Shown here: positions 31,955 through 42,768 of the stretch, piece by piece
Layout of the letters: the number at the start of each line of letters is the position of its first letter
How positions within the stretch are numbered: the stretch's first letter is position 1
NCBI RefSeq assembly: GCF_009831415.1
Contig: NZ_CP043727.1
Location: forward strand, 1,798,001-1,862,000
Reading direction: 5' to 3'
DNA from: Yersinia canariae
GTDB taxonomy: Bacteria > Pseudomonadota > Gammaproteobacteria > Enterobacterales > Enterobacteriaceae
DNA length: 64,000 nt
The notes under the pieces: model-generated
The model's input: the letters and a program-made list of their open reading frames with translations, nothing else
What the model was told of the DNA's origin: nothing
Database searches by the model: none
Translations under genes and position numbers: made by a program

Positions 31955-32663
31955 AGTAGTAATGCCGGTTAAACTGGCTCAGGCATTGGCCAACTCATTG
32001 TTTCCCGCACTCGATAGCCAGCTGCGCGCCGGTCGTCATATTGGTATTGATGAGCTGGAAAATCATGCTTTCCTGATGGATTTTCAGGAGCAACTGGAAG
32101 AATTTTATACTCGCTATAACGTGGAGTTAATTCGCGCACCGGAAGGTTTCTTCTATCTGCGCCCACGGTCGACCACCCTTATCCCGCGCTCGGTGTTATC
32201 CGAGTTGGATATGATGGTCGGGAAAATTCTTTGTTATCTGTATCTGAGCCCGGAGCGGTTGGCTCACGAAGGTATTTTCGCCCAGCATGAGTTATACGAA
32301 GAGTTGCTGAGCCTGGCCGATGAGAGCAAATTGCTGAAGTTCGTTAACCAGCGCTCAACCGGTTCAGATTTGGATAAACAGAAGTTGCAGGAAAAAGTAC
32401 GAACGTCACTCAACCGGCTGCGTCGATTGGGCATGATCTACTTTATGGGCAATGACAGCAGTAAGTTTCGTATCACTGAGGCGGTGTTCCGCTTTGGTGC
32501 CGATGTGCGCAGCGGTGATGATCCCCGCGAAGCTCAGTTGCGTATGATCCGCGATGGCGAAGCCATGGCGGTCGAAAATAGTCTGTCACTCCATGATGAA
32601 AGCGACGAAAGCGATATCACCATGGGCAATGCAACGGACAGTGCAGAGGATGAACAGGAATGA
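31935..32663 (+). CDS. mukE: Chromosome partition protein MukE (kite)
   Basis: MukE is the KITE subunit that binds the MukF middle region as a dimer and controls MukB ATPase and DNA loading. The 242-residue protein shows two winged-helix domains with conserved [21 protein letters not shown] and SSLNRL-like segments ([16 protein letters not shown]), and an acidic C-terminal tail. ATG 31935 gives [17 protein letters not shown] as in E. coli. The much longer frame from 31716 lies mostly inside mukF in another frame and is an artefact. It overlaps mukF by 20 bases and mukB by 4. Confidence 0.96.
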   Translation: MSSTNIEVVMPVKLAQALANSLFPALDSQLRAGRHIGIDELENHAFLMDFQEQLEEFYTRYNVELIRAPEGFFYLRPRSTTLIPRSVLSELDMMVGKILCYLYLSPERLAHEGIFAQHELYEELLSLADESKLLKFVNQRSTGSDLDKQKLQEKVRTSLNRLRRLGMIYFMGNDSSKFRITEAVFRFGADVRSGDDPREAQLRMIRDGEAMAVENSLSLHDESDESDITMGNATDSAEDEQE

Positions 32664-35600
32664 TTGAACGCGGTAAATTTCGCTCACTGACCTTGGTTAA
32701 CTGGAATGGTTTTTTTGCCCGAACATTCGATCTTGATGAGCTGGTCACCACCTTATCCGGTGGGAATGGTTCGGGGAAATCCACCACCATGGCGGCTTTC
32801 GTTACAGCATTGATCCCCGACCTGACATTACTGCACTTTCGTAACACGACCGAAGCCGGGGCGACCAGTGGTTCCCGTGATAAAGGTTTGCACGGTAAAT
32901 TGCGCGCGGGCGTGTGTTACTCCACCTTAGATGTGGTCAACTCCCGCCACCAACGGGTGGTTGTCGGGGTACGTCTGCAACAAGTTGCTGGGCGTGACCG
33001 TAAAGTTGATATCAAGCCTTTCACTATCCAAGGGCTGCCGACAGCTATTCAGCCAACCGAAATTCTTACCGAAGTGGTGGGCGAGCGCCAGGCGCGCGTG
33101 TTGTCACTGCCAGAGCTGAAAGAGCGCGTTGAAGCAATGGAAGGGGTGCAATTTAAGCAATTTAACTCCATTACTGATTACCACGCCTTGATGTTCGATT
33201 TGGGGGTGATTCCGAAGCGTTTACGCTCCTCAGCGGACCGCAGTAAATTCTATCGTTTGATTGAGGCGTCATTGTACGGTGGTATTTCCAGCGCGATTAC
33301 CCGTTCACTGCGCGACTATTTATTACCAGAAAACAGCGGCGTACGAAAAGCCTTCCAGGACATGGAGTCGGCGTTGCGTGAAAACCGCATGACCCTTGAG
33401 GCGATTCGCGTCACTCAGTCTGACCGCGACCTGTTTAAGCACCTGATATCAGAGGCGACTTCTTATGTTGCCGCTGATTATATGCGCCATGCCAATGAGC
33501 GGCGCATTCATCTTGATGGCGCTTTGGTTTTGCGCCGCGACTTACTGGCCAGCCGCAAACAACTGGTGACCGAGCAGTATCGCCATGTCGAAATGTCCCG
33601 CGAATTGGCCGAGCAAAGTGCTGCTGAGTCTGATCTCGAAACTGATTATCAAGCCGCCAGTGACCATCTCAGTTTGGTGCAAACCGCGATGCGCCAGCAG
33701 GAAAAAATCGAGCGCTACCAAGGTGATTTGGAAGAGCTGACATACCGGCTGGAAGAACAAAATGAGGTTGTTGCTGAGGCCAGCGAACAACAGGCGGGCA
33801 ATGAAGCCCGCGCTGAAGCCGCCGAGTTGGAAGTGGATGAGCTGAAAAGTCAGTTGGCTGATTATCAGCAAGCGCTCGATGTGCAGCAAACCCGCGCCAT
33901 TCAATATCAGCAAGCATTACAGGCATTGGAGCGCGCCCGTGCGCTGTGCCAATTACCTGAATTAACAGCTGAAAATGCTGAAGAGTGGCTGGAAACTTTC
34001 CAAGCTAAAGAGCAAGAAGCGACCGAATCTTTATTGCAACTCGAGCAAAAACTGAGTGTTGCTGATGCGGCACACAGCCAATTTGAGCAAGCTTATCAAC
34101 TGGTTGTGACCATTGCCGGTGAGGTCAGCCGCAGTGAGGCCTGGCAAACCGCGCGCGAATTATTACGCGACTGGCCGTCACAGCAACATTTGGCCGAACG
34201 GGTTCAGCCGCTGCGCATGCGGCTCTCTGAACTGGAGCAGCGTTTGCGTGCCCAGCAAGATGCCGAGCGCTTATTGCAGGAATTCTGTAAGCGGCAGGGG
34301 CAAGCCTATCAGCCAGAAGAGCTGGAAGAGTTGCAACGTGAGCTGGAATCACAGGTTGAAGAGCTGTCTCTCAGTGTCAGTGATGCCGGTGAACGGCGCA
34401 TGGAAATGCGTCAGGAACTTGAGCAAATTAAGCTCAAAATTCAGGAATTGACGGCGCGAGCTCCGGTTTGGCTGGCGGCACAAGATACTCTGAGCCAACT
34501 TAGTGAGCAAAGCGGTGAAGCGCTGGAAGACAGCCGTCAAGTGACGGAGTTTATGCAGCAGTTGCTGGAGCGCGAGCGCGAAACCACTGTCGAACGTGAC
34601 GAAGTGGCGGCAACAAAACGTGCTATTGATGTTCAAATCGAGCGTCTGAGTCAGCCAAGTGGTGCTGAAGACTCGCGGATGATTGCACTGGCCGAGCGTT
34701 TTGGCGGTGTGCTGCTCTCGGAAATTTATGACGATGTCACCATTGACGATGCGCCATACTTCTCCGCACTGTATGGCCCGTCCCGCCACGGGATAGTGGT
34801 GCCAGACTTATCATTGGTTCGCGACCAATTGCTCGGTTTGGAAGATTGCCCGGAAGATTTGTATCTTATCGAAGGGGATCCGCAGTCATTTGATGACAGT
34901 GTTTTTGCCGTCGAAGAGCATGAGAAAGCGGTGGTGGTGAAAATTGCCGATCGTCAATGGCGTTATTCCCGCTATCCGGAAGTGCCGCTGTTTGGTCGGG
35001 CGGCCCGAGAAAAACGACTAGAAGCGCTGTATCAAGAGCGTGATAGTTTGGCCGAGCGCTATGCGACACTGTCATTTGATGTGCAAAAAACCCAGCGTTC
35101 GCATCAGGCATTCAGCCGGTTTATTGGTTCTCATCTGGCGGTGGCATTTGATTCTGATCCCGAAGCTGAGATTCGCCTGCTGAATACTCGCCGTGGTGAA
35201 ATTGAGCGCGCCCTCAATACACATGAAGAAAAAAATCAGCAACAACGTCAGCAATTCGAACAGGCTAAAGAGGGAATTTCAGCTCTTAACCGACTGATTC
35301 CGTTAGTATCATTGTTGCTTGACGATACCTTGACTGACCGTGTCGAAGAAATTACTGAAGAACTGGCAGAGGCACAAGAGGCGGCGCGCCATATCCAGAA
35401 ACACGGCGCTTCTCTGACCAAGCTTGAACCGCTGTTGGCGGTGTTGCAAAGTGACCCGCAGCAACACGAACAGTTGCAGGAAAACTATGCGCAGGCGCAG
35501 AACAGCCAGCGCCAGGCTAAACAGCAAGCTTTTGCATTGACTGAAGTGGTTCAGCGCCGTGCGCACTTTAGCTATACCGACTCCGCGGGCATGCTGACTG

Positions 35601-37117
35601 AAAACTCGGATCTGAACGATAAACTGCGCCAGCGCTTAGAGCAGGCTGAAGCAGAACGTACCCGCGCTCGTGAGCAGTTACGTCAATATCAGGCCCAGTT
35701 TACTCAATACAATCAAGTGCTGGCGTCTTTAAAAAGTTCTTATGATGCCAAACGTGACATGCTCAAAGAGTTGAGTCAGGAGCTGGTGGATATTGGGGTT
35801 CAGGCGGATGCCAATGCCGAAGCTCGTGCGCGTACTCGCCGCGATGAATTGCATGCAGCACTGAGCACCAACCGTTCACGACGAAATCAGTTGGAAAAAC
35901 AACTGACTTTCTGTGAAGCCGAGATGGACAGTTTGCAGAAAAAACTGCGCAAACTGGAGCGGGATTATCACCAAATTCGTGAGCAGGTAGTTAATGCTAA
36001 AGCGGGTTGGTGTGCGGTGATGCGCATGGTGAAAGATAATGGTGTTGAGCGCCGTTTACATCGCCGTGAACTGGCTTATATGGATGGTGACGAACTGCGT
36101 TCTATGTCGGATAAGGCGCTGGGGGCATTGCGCCTGGCGGTGGCAGATAATGAACATCTGCGTGATGTGCTGCGCTTATCGGAAGATCCAAAACGGCCTG
36201 AACGCAAAATCCAATTCTATATCGCGGTGTATCAACACCTGCGCGAACGTATCCGTCAGGATATTATCCGCACAGATGATCCCGTTGAAGCGATTGAACA
36301 AATGGAGATTGAGCTCGGGCGTCTGACTGAAGAGTTGACGGCCCGTGAGCAGAAATTGGCCATCAGCGCAAAAAGCGTGTCGAATATCATCCGCAAAACC
36401 ATTCAGCGCGAACAAAATCGTATTCGCATGCTGAATCAGGGGCTACAAGCGGTGTCATTCGGGCAGGTTAAAAGTGTGCGGTTGAATGTCAATGTGCGTG
36501 AAGCCCATGCGACCTTGCTGGATGTGTTGTCCGAACAGCAGGAGCAGCATCAAGACTTGTTTAACAGTAATCGCCTGACTTTCTCTGAAGCACTGGCAAA
36601 ACTGTATCAGCGCCTAAACCCACAAATGGATATGGGGCAGCGTTTGCCGCAAACTATTGGTGAAGAGTTACTTGATTATCGTAACTATCTGGAGCTGGAA
36701 GTCGAAGTTAATCGCGGCGCAGATGGCTGGTTGCGGGCAGAGAGTGGCGCATTGTCTACCGGCGAGGCTATCGGTACCGGTATGTCTATTTTGGTGATGG
36801 TGGTGCAGAGCTGGGAAGAGGAATCGCGCCGTTTACGTGGCAAAGATATTTCGCCGTGCCGCTTATTGTTCCTCGATGAAGCTGCGCGTCTGGATGCGAA
36901 ATCTATCGCAACATTATTTGAATTATGCGAGCGGTTGGAAATGCAGTTAATTATTGCTGCCCCAGAAAATATCAGTCCAGAAAAAGGGACAACCTATAAG
37001 TTGGTGAGAAAAGTCTTCCAAAATCATGAGCATGTGCATGTGGTTGGCTTACGCGGCTTTGCCAATGAAATCCCAACACTGCCCTCAAAGCCTATTGAAC
37101 AGCAGCAACCCGGTTAA
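32660..37117 (+). CDS. mukB: Chromosome partition protein MukB (SMC-like ATPase)
   Basis: MukB is the SMC-like ATPase of the gamma-proteobacterial condensin and also binds topoisomerase IV. Its 1485 residues match the family. The N-terminal head has Walker [10 protein letters not shown] (34-42). Long heptad-rich coiled coils fill about 280-640 and 830-1170, separated by the hinge (about 665-810). The C-terminal head has the signature [10 protein letters not shown] and Walker [12 protein letters not shown]. The end is rich in Gln and Pro. It is the last gene of the operon, followed by a good terminator. Confidence 0.98.
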   Translation: MIERGKFRSLTLVNWNGFFARTFDLDELVTTLSGGNGSGKSTTMAAFVTALIPDLTLLHFRNTTEAGATSGSRDKGLHGKLRAGVCYSTLDVVNSRHQRVVVGVRLQQVAGRDRKVDIKPFTIQGLPTAIQPTEILTEVVGERQARVLSLPELKERVEAMEGVQFKQFNSITDYHALMFDLGVIPKRLRSSADRSKFYRLIEASLYGGISSAITRSLRDYLLPENSGVRKAFQDMESALRENRMTLEAIRVTQSDRDLFKHLISEATSYVAADYMRHANERRIHLDGALVLRRDLLASRKQLVTEQYRHVEMSRELAEQSAAESDLETDYQAASDHLSLVQTAMRQQEKIERYQGDLEELTYRLEEQNEVVAEASEQQAGNEARAEAAELEVDELKSQLADYQQALDVQQTRAIQYQQALQALERARALCQLPELTAENAEEWLETFQAKEQEATESLLQLEQKLSVADAAHSQFEQAYQLVVTIAGEVSRSEAWQTARELLRDWPSQQHLAERVQPLRMRLSELEQRLRAQQDAERLLQEFCKRQGQAYQPEELEELQRELESQVEELSLSVSDAGERRMEMRQELEQIKLKIQELTARAPVWLAAQDTLSQLSEQSGEALEDSRQVTEFMQQLLERERETTVERDEVAATKRAIDVQIERLSQPSGAEDSRMIALAERFGGVLLSEIYDDVTIDDAPYFSALYGPSRHGIVVPDLSLVRDQLLGLEDCPEDLYLIEGDPQSFDDSVFAVEEHEKAVVVKIADRQWRYSRYPEVPLFGRAAREKRLEALYQERDSLAERYATLSFDVQKTQRSHQAFSRFIGSHLAVAFDSDPEAEIRLLNTRRGEIERALNTHEEKNQQQRQQFEQAKEGISALNRLIPLVSLLLDDTLTDRVEEITEELAEAQEAARHIQKHGASLTKLEPLLAVLQSDPQQHEQLQENYAQAQNSQRQAKQQAFALTEVVQRRAHFSYTDSAGMLTENSDLNDKLRQRLEQAEAERTRAREQLRQYQAQFTQYNQVLASLKSSYDAKRDMLKELSQELVDIGVQADANAEARARTRRDELHAALSTNRSRRNQLEKQLTFCEAEMDSLQKKLRKLERDYHQIREQVVNAKAGWCAVMRMVKDNGVERRLHRRELAYMDGDELRSMSDKALGALRLAVADNEHLRDVLRLSEDPKRPERKIQFYIAVYQHLRERIRQDIIRTDDPVEAIEQMEIELGRLTEELTAREQKLAISAKSVSNIIRKTIQREQNRIRMLNQGLQAVSFGQVKSVRLNVNVREAHATLLDVLSEQQEQHQDLFNSNRLTFSEALAKLYQRLNPQMDMGQRLPQTIGEELLDYRNYLELEVEVNRGADGWLRAESGALSTGEAIGTGMSILVMVVQSWEEESRRLRGKDISPCRLLFLDEAARLDAKSIATLFELCERLEMQLIIAAPENISPEKGTTYKLVRKVFQNHEHVHVVGLRGFANEIPTLPSKPIEQQQPG

Positions 37118-37158
37118 TTATCACTCAGTAAAAACGTGAATAATAATTAATTTTATTT

Positions 37159-37184
37159 AATGGCCGCTCAGCGGCCATTTTTAT
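37159..37184 (+). terminator. Intrinsic terminator of the muk operon
   Basis: A 9-pair stem AATGGCCGC / GCGGCCATT with a 3-base loop is followed by TTTATTT, 41 bases past the mukB stop. Confidence 0.88.
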
Positions 37185-37304
37185 TTGTTGCCGCATCTGA
37201 GGGTTATATTTTATAAGCAGAGAAAATCTGTTAGCGTAACGTTAATGACTAAATTTATAATATTGGCCGCTCAGTAGTGATTTCTGTTTGTATAATAAGG
37301 TTAA

Positions 37305-37415
37305 TACCCAAAGATAGCGGTATTGCAGTCAACCAACGAACAATACTGAGCGGATTCCCGTTAGTCATTCGGGTGAGAAGGCCGCTAGCATGCTGCGACT
37401 TCAGGGAAGAAAGGT
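37305..37415. repeat. ERIC-type repeat upstream of ldtD
   Basis: A degenerate 111-base element runs from TACCCAAAGATAG to GGAAGAAAGGTA. Inside it are GCGGATTCCCG and GTCATTCGGGTGAG, the ERIC core pattern, and its arms (TATTGCAG / CTGCGACTT) are inverted. An in-frame ATG for ldtD at 37390 lies inside it. Most of the rest of the 344-base mukB-ldtD gap is AT-rich and probably holds the ldtD promoter; nothing else is recognised there. Confidence 0.65.
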
Positions 37416-37461
37416 AACGACAGACTATGACGTATTCAGACAAGCATACCGGGGGCATAGA

Positions 37462-39336
37462 ATGTCGGTAGAGAGAAAAAATCCGCAACGCGTATTCGCG
37501 TTATACTGCGCTTTAATGTGTAGCCTGATACCGGTCTTTACAGCATCGGCCACCGCGCCAGTCTTGCCTGTAGATTCATCTTCAGCGCTAACATCATCGC
37601 CACAAAACATGTCGGTTGCACAAAGCCGTTCTCAATTATTGGCGACGTTACCGAAAAACGTCACTCCGCTCTATTCTTCGGAATTAGCACTGCTTTATGC
37701 CGCTAATCAAATGCAGCCGATGTGGCAGGATAGGACGGCTGTTCAGCATTTTCAGCAGCAATTGGCGGAAGTTGCTCTCTCCGGTATTCAACCGCAATTT
37801 ATGCAGTGGGTGAAATGGCTTAGTGATCCTGAAATAAAGGGCATGGCCCGCGATATTATTTTGTCTGATGCTATGTTGGGGTATTTGCACTTTATCTCTG
37901 GCGTTGGCGCGAACGGCAGTGTCTGGTTATACAGCAATGTGCCTTACAAGATGGCTACGCCGCCAGCCACGATTTTAAATCGTTGGCAGCAAGCCGTGCA
38001 TGAGGGGACGACAGCGCCTTATCTGGCATCCTTAGCGCCTCAGCATCCGCAATACGAAAAAATGCATCAGGCGCTGAAACAGATGCTGGCAGATCGGCGT
38101 CCATGGCCACAAATGGCTAATGGCCCAAGTTTACGTCCCGGCCAATTGAGTGATGATATTCCTGCTTTGCGGGAGATTCTCGACAGAACCGGGATGTTGC
38201 ATCCGGCGGTATCGGCACCAGCGCAAGTCCCGGAAGTCATTCCTGTGGATAATCCTGCGGTGGCAGTTGTTAATGATGACCTCTCTGTGGATGAGGAGAA
38301 AAGCCGTGCTCAGGCGCACAGTCTGGTCGTAAGCCCATCAGCAGCACCTGTAGCAGATGCCCCGATTACCGGAGGCGCTGTTGCGCCATCAACGGCACCA
38401 CTGAGCGCGCCGGCTACGGTCACGGATAATGTCTACACGCCAGAACTCATGGAAGCCGTCAAACGTTTCCAGCAGTGGCATGGTCTGAGTGATGATGGGG
38501 TCATTGGTGCGCGGACTCGTGAATGGCTGAATGTTTCGCCGCAAACGCGGGCTACATTATTGGCACTGAACATTCAGCGCTTACGCATTTTGCCGGGCCG
38601 AGTAGACAATGGCATCATGGTTAACATTCCAAACTATTCACTGAATTATTATAAGAATGGTGCCGAAGTGCTTTCGTCGCGAGTGATCGTGGGCCGCCCA
38701 AGCCGCAAAACACCGTTGATGAGTAGCGCGCTGAATAATGTGGTTGTTAACCCGCCATGGAATGTGCCGACCTCTCTGGTGCGCCAGGATATCGTGCCGA
38801 AAGCGCGTTATGACGCCAGTTATTTCCAGCGCCATGGCTATACCGTATTGTCAGGCTGGAGCAATGATGCTGAAGTCGTCGACCCATCGATGATCGACTG
38901 GAGCATGATTTCGCCGAATAATTTCCCGTATCGCCTACGCCAGGCTCCTGGTGCCAGTAATTCATTGGGGCGGTTCAAGTTCAATATGCCAAGCTCTGAT
39001 GCTATCTATTTGCATGACACACCGAACCATGGCTTGTTCCAGAAAGACATTCGCGCGTTGAGCTCGGGCTGTGTTCGCGTCAATAAAGCCTCTGATTTAG
39101 CTAATATGCTGTTGCAAGATGCGGGTTGGAATGATGCTCGCGTTTCCTCGACCCTGAAGCAAGGCGACACCACTTATGTCAACATTCGCCAGCGTATTCC
39201 AGTGCAGTTGTATTATTTGACGGCATGGGTGGCAGAAGACGGCAAACCACAGTTTAGAACAGATATTTACAATTATGATATGACGGTGAGATCAGGTTCA
39301 CAAATCTCCCATCAGGCCGAGCTTTTGCTGCAATAA
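37462..39336 (+). CDS. ldtD: L,D-transpeptidase LdtD (YcbB)
   Basis: LdtD makes 3-3 cross-links between diaminopimelate residues of peptidoglycan in the periplasm, helping cells survive envelope damage. The 624-residue precursor starts MSVERKNPQRVFALY with a signal peptide ending near TASA. It has a substrate-capping helical region and a peptidoglycan-binding domain (YTPELMEAVKRFQQWHGL, about 330-375). The YkuD catalytic domain carries IYLHDTPNH and the nucleophile in SSGCVRVN. Ahead of the binding domain there is a long Pro/Ala/Val-rich linker. ATG 37462 follows a GGGGG stretch; the ATG at 37390 lies inside an ERIC element and would give an overlong leader, so I reject it. Confidence 0.93.
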   Translation: MSVERKNPQRVFALYCALMCSLIPVFTASATAPVLPVDSSSALTSSPQNMSVAQSRSQLLATLPKNVTPLYSSELALLYAANQMQPMWQDRTAVQHFQQQLAEVALSGIQPQFMQWVKWLSDPEIKGMARDIILSDAMLGYLHFISGVGANGSVWLYSNVPYKMATPPATILNRWQQAVHEGTTAPYLASLAPQHPQYEKMHQALKQMLADRRPWPQMANGPSLRPGQLSDDIPALREILDRTGMLHPAVSAPAQVPEVIPVDNPAVAVVNDDLSVDEEKSRAQAHSLVVSPSAAPVADAPITGGAVAPSTAPLSAPATVTDNVYTPELMEAVKRFQQWHGLSDDGVIGARTREWLNVSPQTRATLLALNIQRLRILPGRVDNGIMVNIPNYSLNYYKNGAEVLSSRVIVGRPSRKTPLMSSALNNVVVNPPWNVPTSLVRQDIVPKARYDASYFQRHGYTVLSGWSNDAEVVDPSMIDWSMISPNNFPYRLRQAPGASNSLGRFKFNMPSSDAIYLHDTPNHGLFQKDIRALSSGCVRVNKASDLANMLLQDAGWNDARVSSTLKQGDTTYVNIRQRIPVQLYYLTAWVAEDGKPQFRTDIYNYDMTVRSGSQISHQAELLLQ

Positions 39337-39540
39337 ATGCAGTAAAACTCAATAACTAATGGTCTCAATATCGGGTTGTCTTATGGGCGCTCCTTCGCGG
39401 GCGCACTATAACCTGGACTCATCGCACAGTGAATGCGTGCCGAATGCGGGTTGACTGGTTTTCCGTAGGCGGTTATGGTTCGGGACGGCACATTATATAG
39501 TGCTTACTTTTGACATTCTTGCCGGGTATTAACAGAGATC

Positions 39541-40089
39541 ATGGATAAAATTGATAATTATCGCCGTAAATGGCTAGCGTTAGGCGGGGTAGCGCTAGGT
39601 ATGTCGCTGCTTCCAGGGCAAGCATTTGCTACCCTTTCTACTCCTCGTCCACGCATCTTGACCTTGAATAACCTGAATACAGGTGAGTCTATAAAAGTGG
39701 AGTTTTTTGACGGTAGAAAATATAACAAAGATGAACTTTCCCGTTTAAATCATTTATTCCGCGATTATCGGGCCAATAAAGTCAAAACTATCGATCCTCG
39801 TTTATTTGACCAGCTATACCGCCTCCAAGGCCTTTTGGGTACAACTAAACCGGTACAGTTGATTTCAGGTTATCGCTCACTTGATACGAACAATGAACTG
39901 CGCGAACGCAGCCGCGGTGTGGCCAAGCACAGCTTCCATACACAAGGGCGGGCGATGGATTTTCATATTGAAGGCATTCAATTGAGTAATATCCGCAAAG
40001 CGGCATTAAAAATGCGTGCAGGTGGTGTAGGATATTATCCTCGCAGTAATTTTGTGCATATTGATACTGGGCCAACACGAACCTGGTAA
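39541..40089 (+). CDS. ycbK: YcbK, Tat-exported DUF882 peptidase-like protein
   Basis: A 182-residue DUF882/M15-like protein (YcbK, MepK type). E. coli MepK cleaves 3-3 peptidoglycan cross-links, the bonds made by LdtD, which is encoded just upstream. The N-terminus has a twin-arginine signal (NYRRKWLALGG) followed by a hydrophobic stretch ending GQAFA, so it is exported folded. The metal-binding pattern is in KHSFHTQGRAMDFHIEG and FVHIDTGP. The neighbouring ldtD and ycbK thus form a make-and-break pair for 3-3 cross-links. Length matches E. coli (182). Confidence 0.93.
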   Translation: MDKIDNYRRKWLALGGVALGMSLLPGQAFATLSTPRPRILTLNNLNTGESIKVEFFDGRKYNKDELSRLNHLFRDYRANKVKTIDPRLFDQLYRLQGLLGTTKPVQLISGYRSLDTNNELRERSRGVAKHSFHTQGRAMDFHIEGIQLSNIRKAALKMRAGGVGYYPRSNFVHIDTGPTRTW

Positions 40090-40118
40090 TACATATTTTT
40101 ATTCCAATGCTTTGAATT

Positions 40119-40200
40119 TACACCCAATAGATTTCACGATTCAGGAAGGCGGGCCATGAGCGCCGCCAACATTCCTGAAATTTGAAAGATGAAAGGTATA
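40119..40200. repeat. Short ERIC-like repeat upstream of ycbL
   Basis: An 82-base element starts TACACCCAATAGATTTCA and ends TTTGAAAGATGAAAGGTATA. Its arms AGGAAGGCGG / CCGCC...TTCCT fold back. It resembles an ERIC whose central core is missing, and the same short form lies at 59227-59300. It holds an in-frame ATG (40189) 13 codons before the ycbL start. Confidence 0.65.
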
Positions 40201-40227
40201 TTACGTTTGCATTGGGGTTGGAGCTTT

Positions 40228-40875
40228 ATGAAATATCAAATTATTCCCGTGACGGCCTTTAGCCAAAATTGCACACTAATCTGGTGTGAAGAAACAAGGC
40301 AGGCTGCTCTTGTGGATCCCGGTGGTGAAGCCGCCAAGATCATTGCTGAAGTGGCTCGCCAAGATGTTAAGGTCAGTCAGATTTTACTGACACATGGTCA
40401 TCTGGACCATGTGGGGGCTGCTGCAGAACTATCCGCACATTTTCAGGTGCCGATTTATGGCCCAGAAAAAGAAGATGCATTTTGGTTGGAGGGGCTACCT
40501 GCACAAAGCAGAATGTTCGGGTTGAGTGAATGTGAAGCTTTTACTCCGACTCGTTGGCTGGAAGAAGGTGATAAAATCACTGTCGGCGCTATAGAGTTAT
40601 CAGTATTGCATTGCCCTGGACATACACCCGGCCATATTGTCTTTATTGATCAAAAAGATCGTTTAGCGCTGGTTGGCGACGTTATTTTTAATGGTGGTGT
40701 CGGGCGCAGTGATTTCCCGCGTGGCGACCATCAGCAACTGATTAATTCTATTCGAACCAAATTGTTGCCTTTGGGTGACGATATGGCGTTTATTCCAGGC
40801 CATGGTCCAATGTCTACGCTAGGGCATGAGCGGCAAACTAATCCGTTTATAAGAGAAGAACCTGCTGTTTGGTGA
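40228..40875 (+). CDS. ycbL: YcbL, glyoxalase II-like metallo-beta-lactamase-fold hydrolase
   Basis: YcbL is a small cytoplasmic hydrolase of the metallo-beta-lactamase fold; the Salmonella protein has been described as a type II glyoxalase. The 215-residue protein has the metal motif THGHLDHVG (about 56-64), HCPGHTPGH near 130, and a [17 protein letters not shown] segment followed by PGHGP. ATG 40228 gives the family start [15 protein letters not shown]. The upstream ATG at 40189 lies in a repeat element and is rejected. A terminator follows. Confidence 0.93.
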   Translation: MKYQIIPVTAFSQNCTLIWCEETRQAALVDPGGEAAKIIAEVARQDVKVSQILLTHGHLDHVGAAAELSAHFQVPIYGPEKEDAFWLEGLPAQSRMFGLSECEAFTPTRWLEEGDKITVGAIELSVLHCPGHTPGHIVFIDQKDRLALVGDVIFNGGVGRSDFPRGDHQQLINSIRTKLLPLGDDMAFIPGHGPMSTLGHERQTNPFIREEPAVW

Positions 40876-40920
40876 TAGGTGCTATATGCACTTGGCGTTA
40901 TGCCAGGATTGAATACAAGG

Positions 40921-40947
40921 AAGGCGCCGCAAGGCGTCTTTTTATAT
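40921..40947 (+). terminator. Intrinsic terminator of ycbL
   Basis: A stem AGGCGCC / GGCGTCT (one G-T pair) with loop GCAA is followed by TTTTTAT, about 46 bases past the stop. Confidence 0.8.
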
Positions 40948-41155
40948 TATATTTAACAAGTTGCTAAAGCATTTTGTGAACCAATAATCAGCTATTTATG
41001 GATACTAAGAACATAATGATAGTGTTCTTCCAATTAGCATTACCTTAGTGATATTCGTAAGGCGTAACATGACAGAAAGATATACCTGATATTGACCCGG
41101 CTCGGCGCAGTTTTTATGGCCGTTTTTGAGTTCGTAATATTACGAGCGCCTTTCA

Positions 41156-42697
41156 ATGGAATCCACTATGCCATTTCGTCGTTTCAGACTGAATAAGTTC
41201 CTGTCCCGGCTCGGTTTTTCTTCTATGGTGTTATTGCTATTTCTATTGTTGGGAGCAGTCGTAATTTATGGGCAAACAAAGGCCAATGTGCATCAAGGGG
41301 CCGAGGCTAAGTTATTACAGGGAAGGGTGCGCGTCGACCAAATATTCAATAACTTGCAGCATGCCGCTATTCAGGTGGAAACTGGGCTGGGAAAGCCGTG
41401 CTTACAAGTTGTACAGAATTTACGTGATCAAGTTGTCTTGATACCGGATGTCCGTTCTGTCACTTTAGCGAGAGGGGCAACCATATATTGCTCCTCAATA
41501 TATGGTCCACTTTCCACACCATTCGATTTAGATGTATTTGTTGACGGGCAATTAGAGTTAATGTCAGGTAATGATGTGACACCGGATCGCGCTTTGATGG
41601 TTTATCGGCTGGTTCGAGGTGATTACAGCATTCTGGTGGCGGTTGATGGGTATTATCTGCGCAGTATTCTTAACTTATTGAGCGGCGATATCGAGTTGCA
41701 ACTGAGAGTGGGCGATAAATGGATGGATGCGGCAGGGACAGTGCATTCTGGCAAACCGTCTAATAGTGGGGAGCTGTTATATCTGGCCTCAGATAAATAT
41801 GCTTACTCGCTAAGTACCACACTGTCTAATCAACACTATTTAGATTATGCCCGTCAATATGCTCAAGGTAGTTTAATTTTCTTTATATTAATAAGTTTTG
41901 GGTCAGCTGCACTCGTCTTCTGGTTATCTGGAAGGGGAGCATCACCTACTCAGATATTAAAACAGGCATTAGAAAATAACGAATTTATTCCTTACCTGCA
42001 ACCGATTGTCAGTGGTAAGGAACAATGCTGGATTGGCTGTGAAGTTTTAATGCGCTGGCGGCACCCGGAGCAGGGTTTAATTCAACCGAATCACTTCATT
42101 CCGATGGCGGAGGACAGTGAACTTATCGTGCCGATGACTCGCTCTATTATGCAACAAGTCAGCGCAAAATTTGCGCCTTATGTAAATCAATTACCTGAAG
42201 GCTTCCACTTCGGCTTTAATATCAGTGCCAATCATTGCCGTGACCTTAGTCTTGTAGACGACTGTCGTAAGTTTATTCAAGCTTTTGGCGGTAATAAAAT
42301 CAATATTACGTTGGAATTAACTGAGCGAAAATTGATTGTTGCAGATGCGACCACAGATAAATTATTTGCTGAACTTCATGCTTTAGGCGTCTTTATTGCT
42401 ATCGATGACTTTGGTACCGGGCATTCAAGTCTGACTTACCTGCAAAAGTTTAAAGTTGATTTTCTCAAGATTGACCAAAGCTTTGTCGGAATGATTGGTT
42501 CAGATGCTTTGTCGAGTCACATTGTGGGCAATGTAATTGATCTCGCCACTCGGCTAGGGTTACAAACTATTGCCGAGGGAGTCGAAAACGAAACTCAAAT
42601 GCGTTATTTACAAGCCCATAATGTGGATTACCTACAGGGCTATATGTATGGGCGACCTATGCCCATGAACGAGTTTGCTAAATATTTATTCCATTAA
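41156..42697 (+). CDS. CSS-motif EAL-domain c-di-GMP phosphodiesterase
   Basis: A membrane c-di-GMP phosphodiesterase. Two membrane helices (about 22-42 and 238-258) flank a periplasmic CSS-motif domain, with YCSSIYG near residue 111 and a further Cys in KPCLQVV. The EAL domain (about 265-513) keeps the expected residues: EVLMRW, FNISANH, LELTER, AIDDFGTGHSS, DFLKIDQSF, AEGVEN and LQGYMYGRPM, so it should be active. In E. coli relatives (PdeB, PdeC) the periplasmic cysteines form a DsbA/DsbB-dependent disulfide that controls activity and proteolysis; the same is inferred here. ATG 41168 is an alternative start. It lies between ycbL and aspC, where E. coli has no such gene. Confidence 0.9.
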   Translation: MESTMPFRRFRLNKFLSRLGFSSMVLLLFLLLGAVVIYGQTKANVHQGAEAKLLQGRVRVDQIFNNLQHAAIQVETGLGKPCLQVVQNLRDQVVLIPDVRSVTLARGATIYCSSIYGPLSTPFDLDVFVDGQLELMSGNDVTPDRALMVYRLVRGDYSILVAVDGYYLRSILNLLSGDIELQLRVGDKWMDAAGTVHSGKPSNSGELLYLASDKYAYSLSTTLSNQHYLDYARQYAQGSLIFFILISFGSAALVFWLSGRGASPTQILKQALENNEFIPYLQPIVSGKEQCWIGCEVLMRWRHPEQGLIQPNHFIPMAEDSELIVPMTRSIMQQVSAKFAPYVNQLPEGFHFGFNISANHCRDLSLVDDCRKFIQAFGGNKINITLELTERKLIVADATTDKLFAELHALGVFIAIDDFGTGHSSLTYLQKFKVDFLKIDQSFVGMIGSDALSSHIVGNVIDLATRLGLQTIAEGVENETQMRYLQAHNVDYLQGYMYGRPMPMNEFAKYLFH

Positions 42698-42717
42698 GAT
42701 TATTGGCTGGTGGATAA

Positions 42718-42747
42718 AATAAAAGGGCGCCTAAGGCACCCTTTTTA
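42718..42747. terminator. Terminator between EAL gene and aspC
   Basis: AAAAGGG-GCC pairs with GGC-CCCTTTTT between the convergent EAL and aspC genes. It has A and T runs on both sides, so it should serve both strands. Confidence 0.85.
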
Positions 42748-42768
42748 TAACCTGTCACAGTGAGTTAA

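Noticed and set aside
31716..32663. 315-codon frame read as a long MukE
   Set aside because: The first 73 codons overlap mukF in another frame and have no family similarity. The MukE start at 31935 fits in length and sequence.
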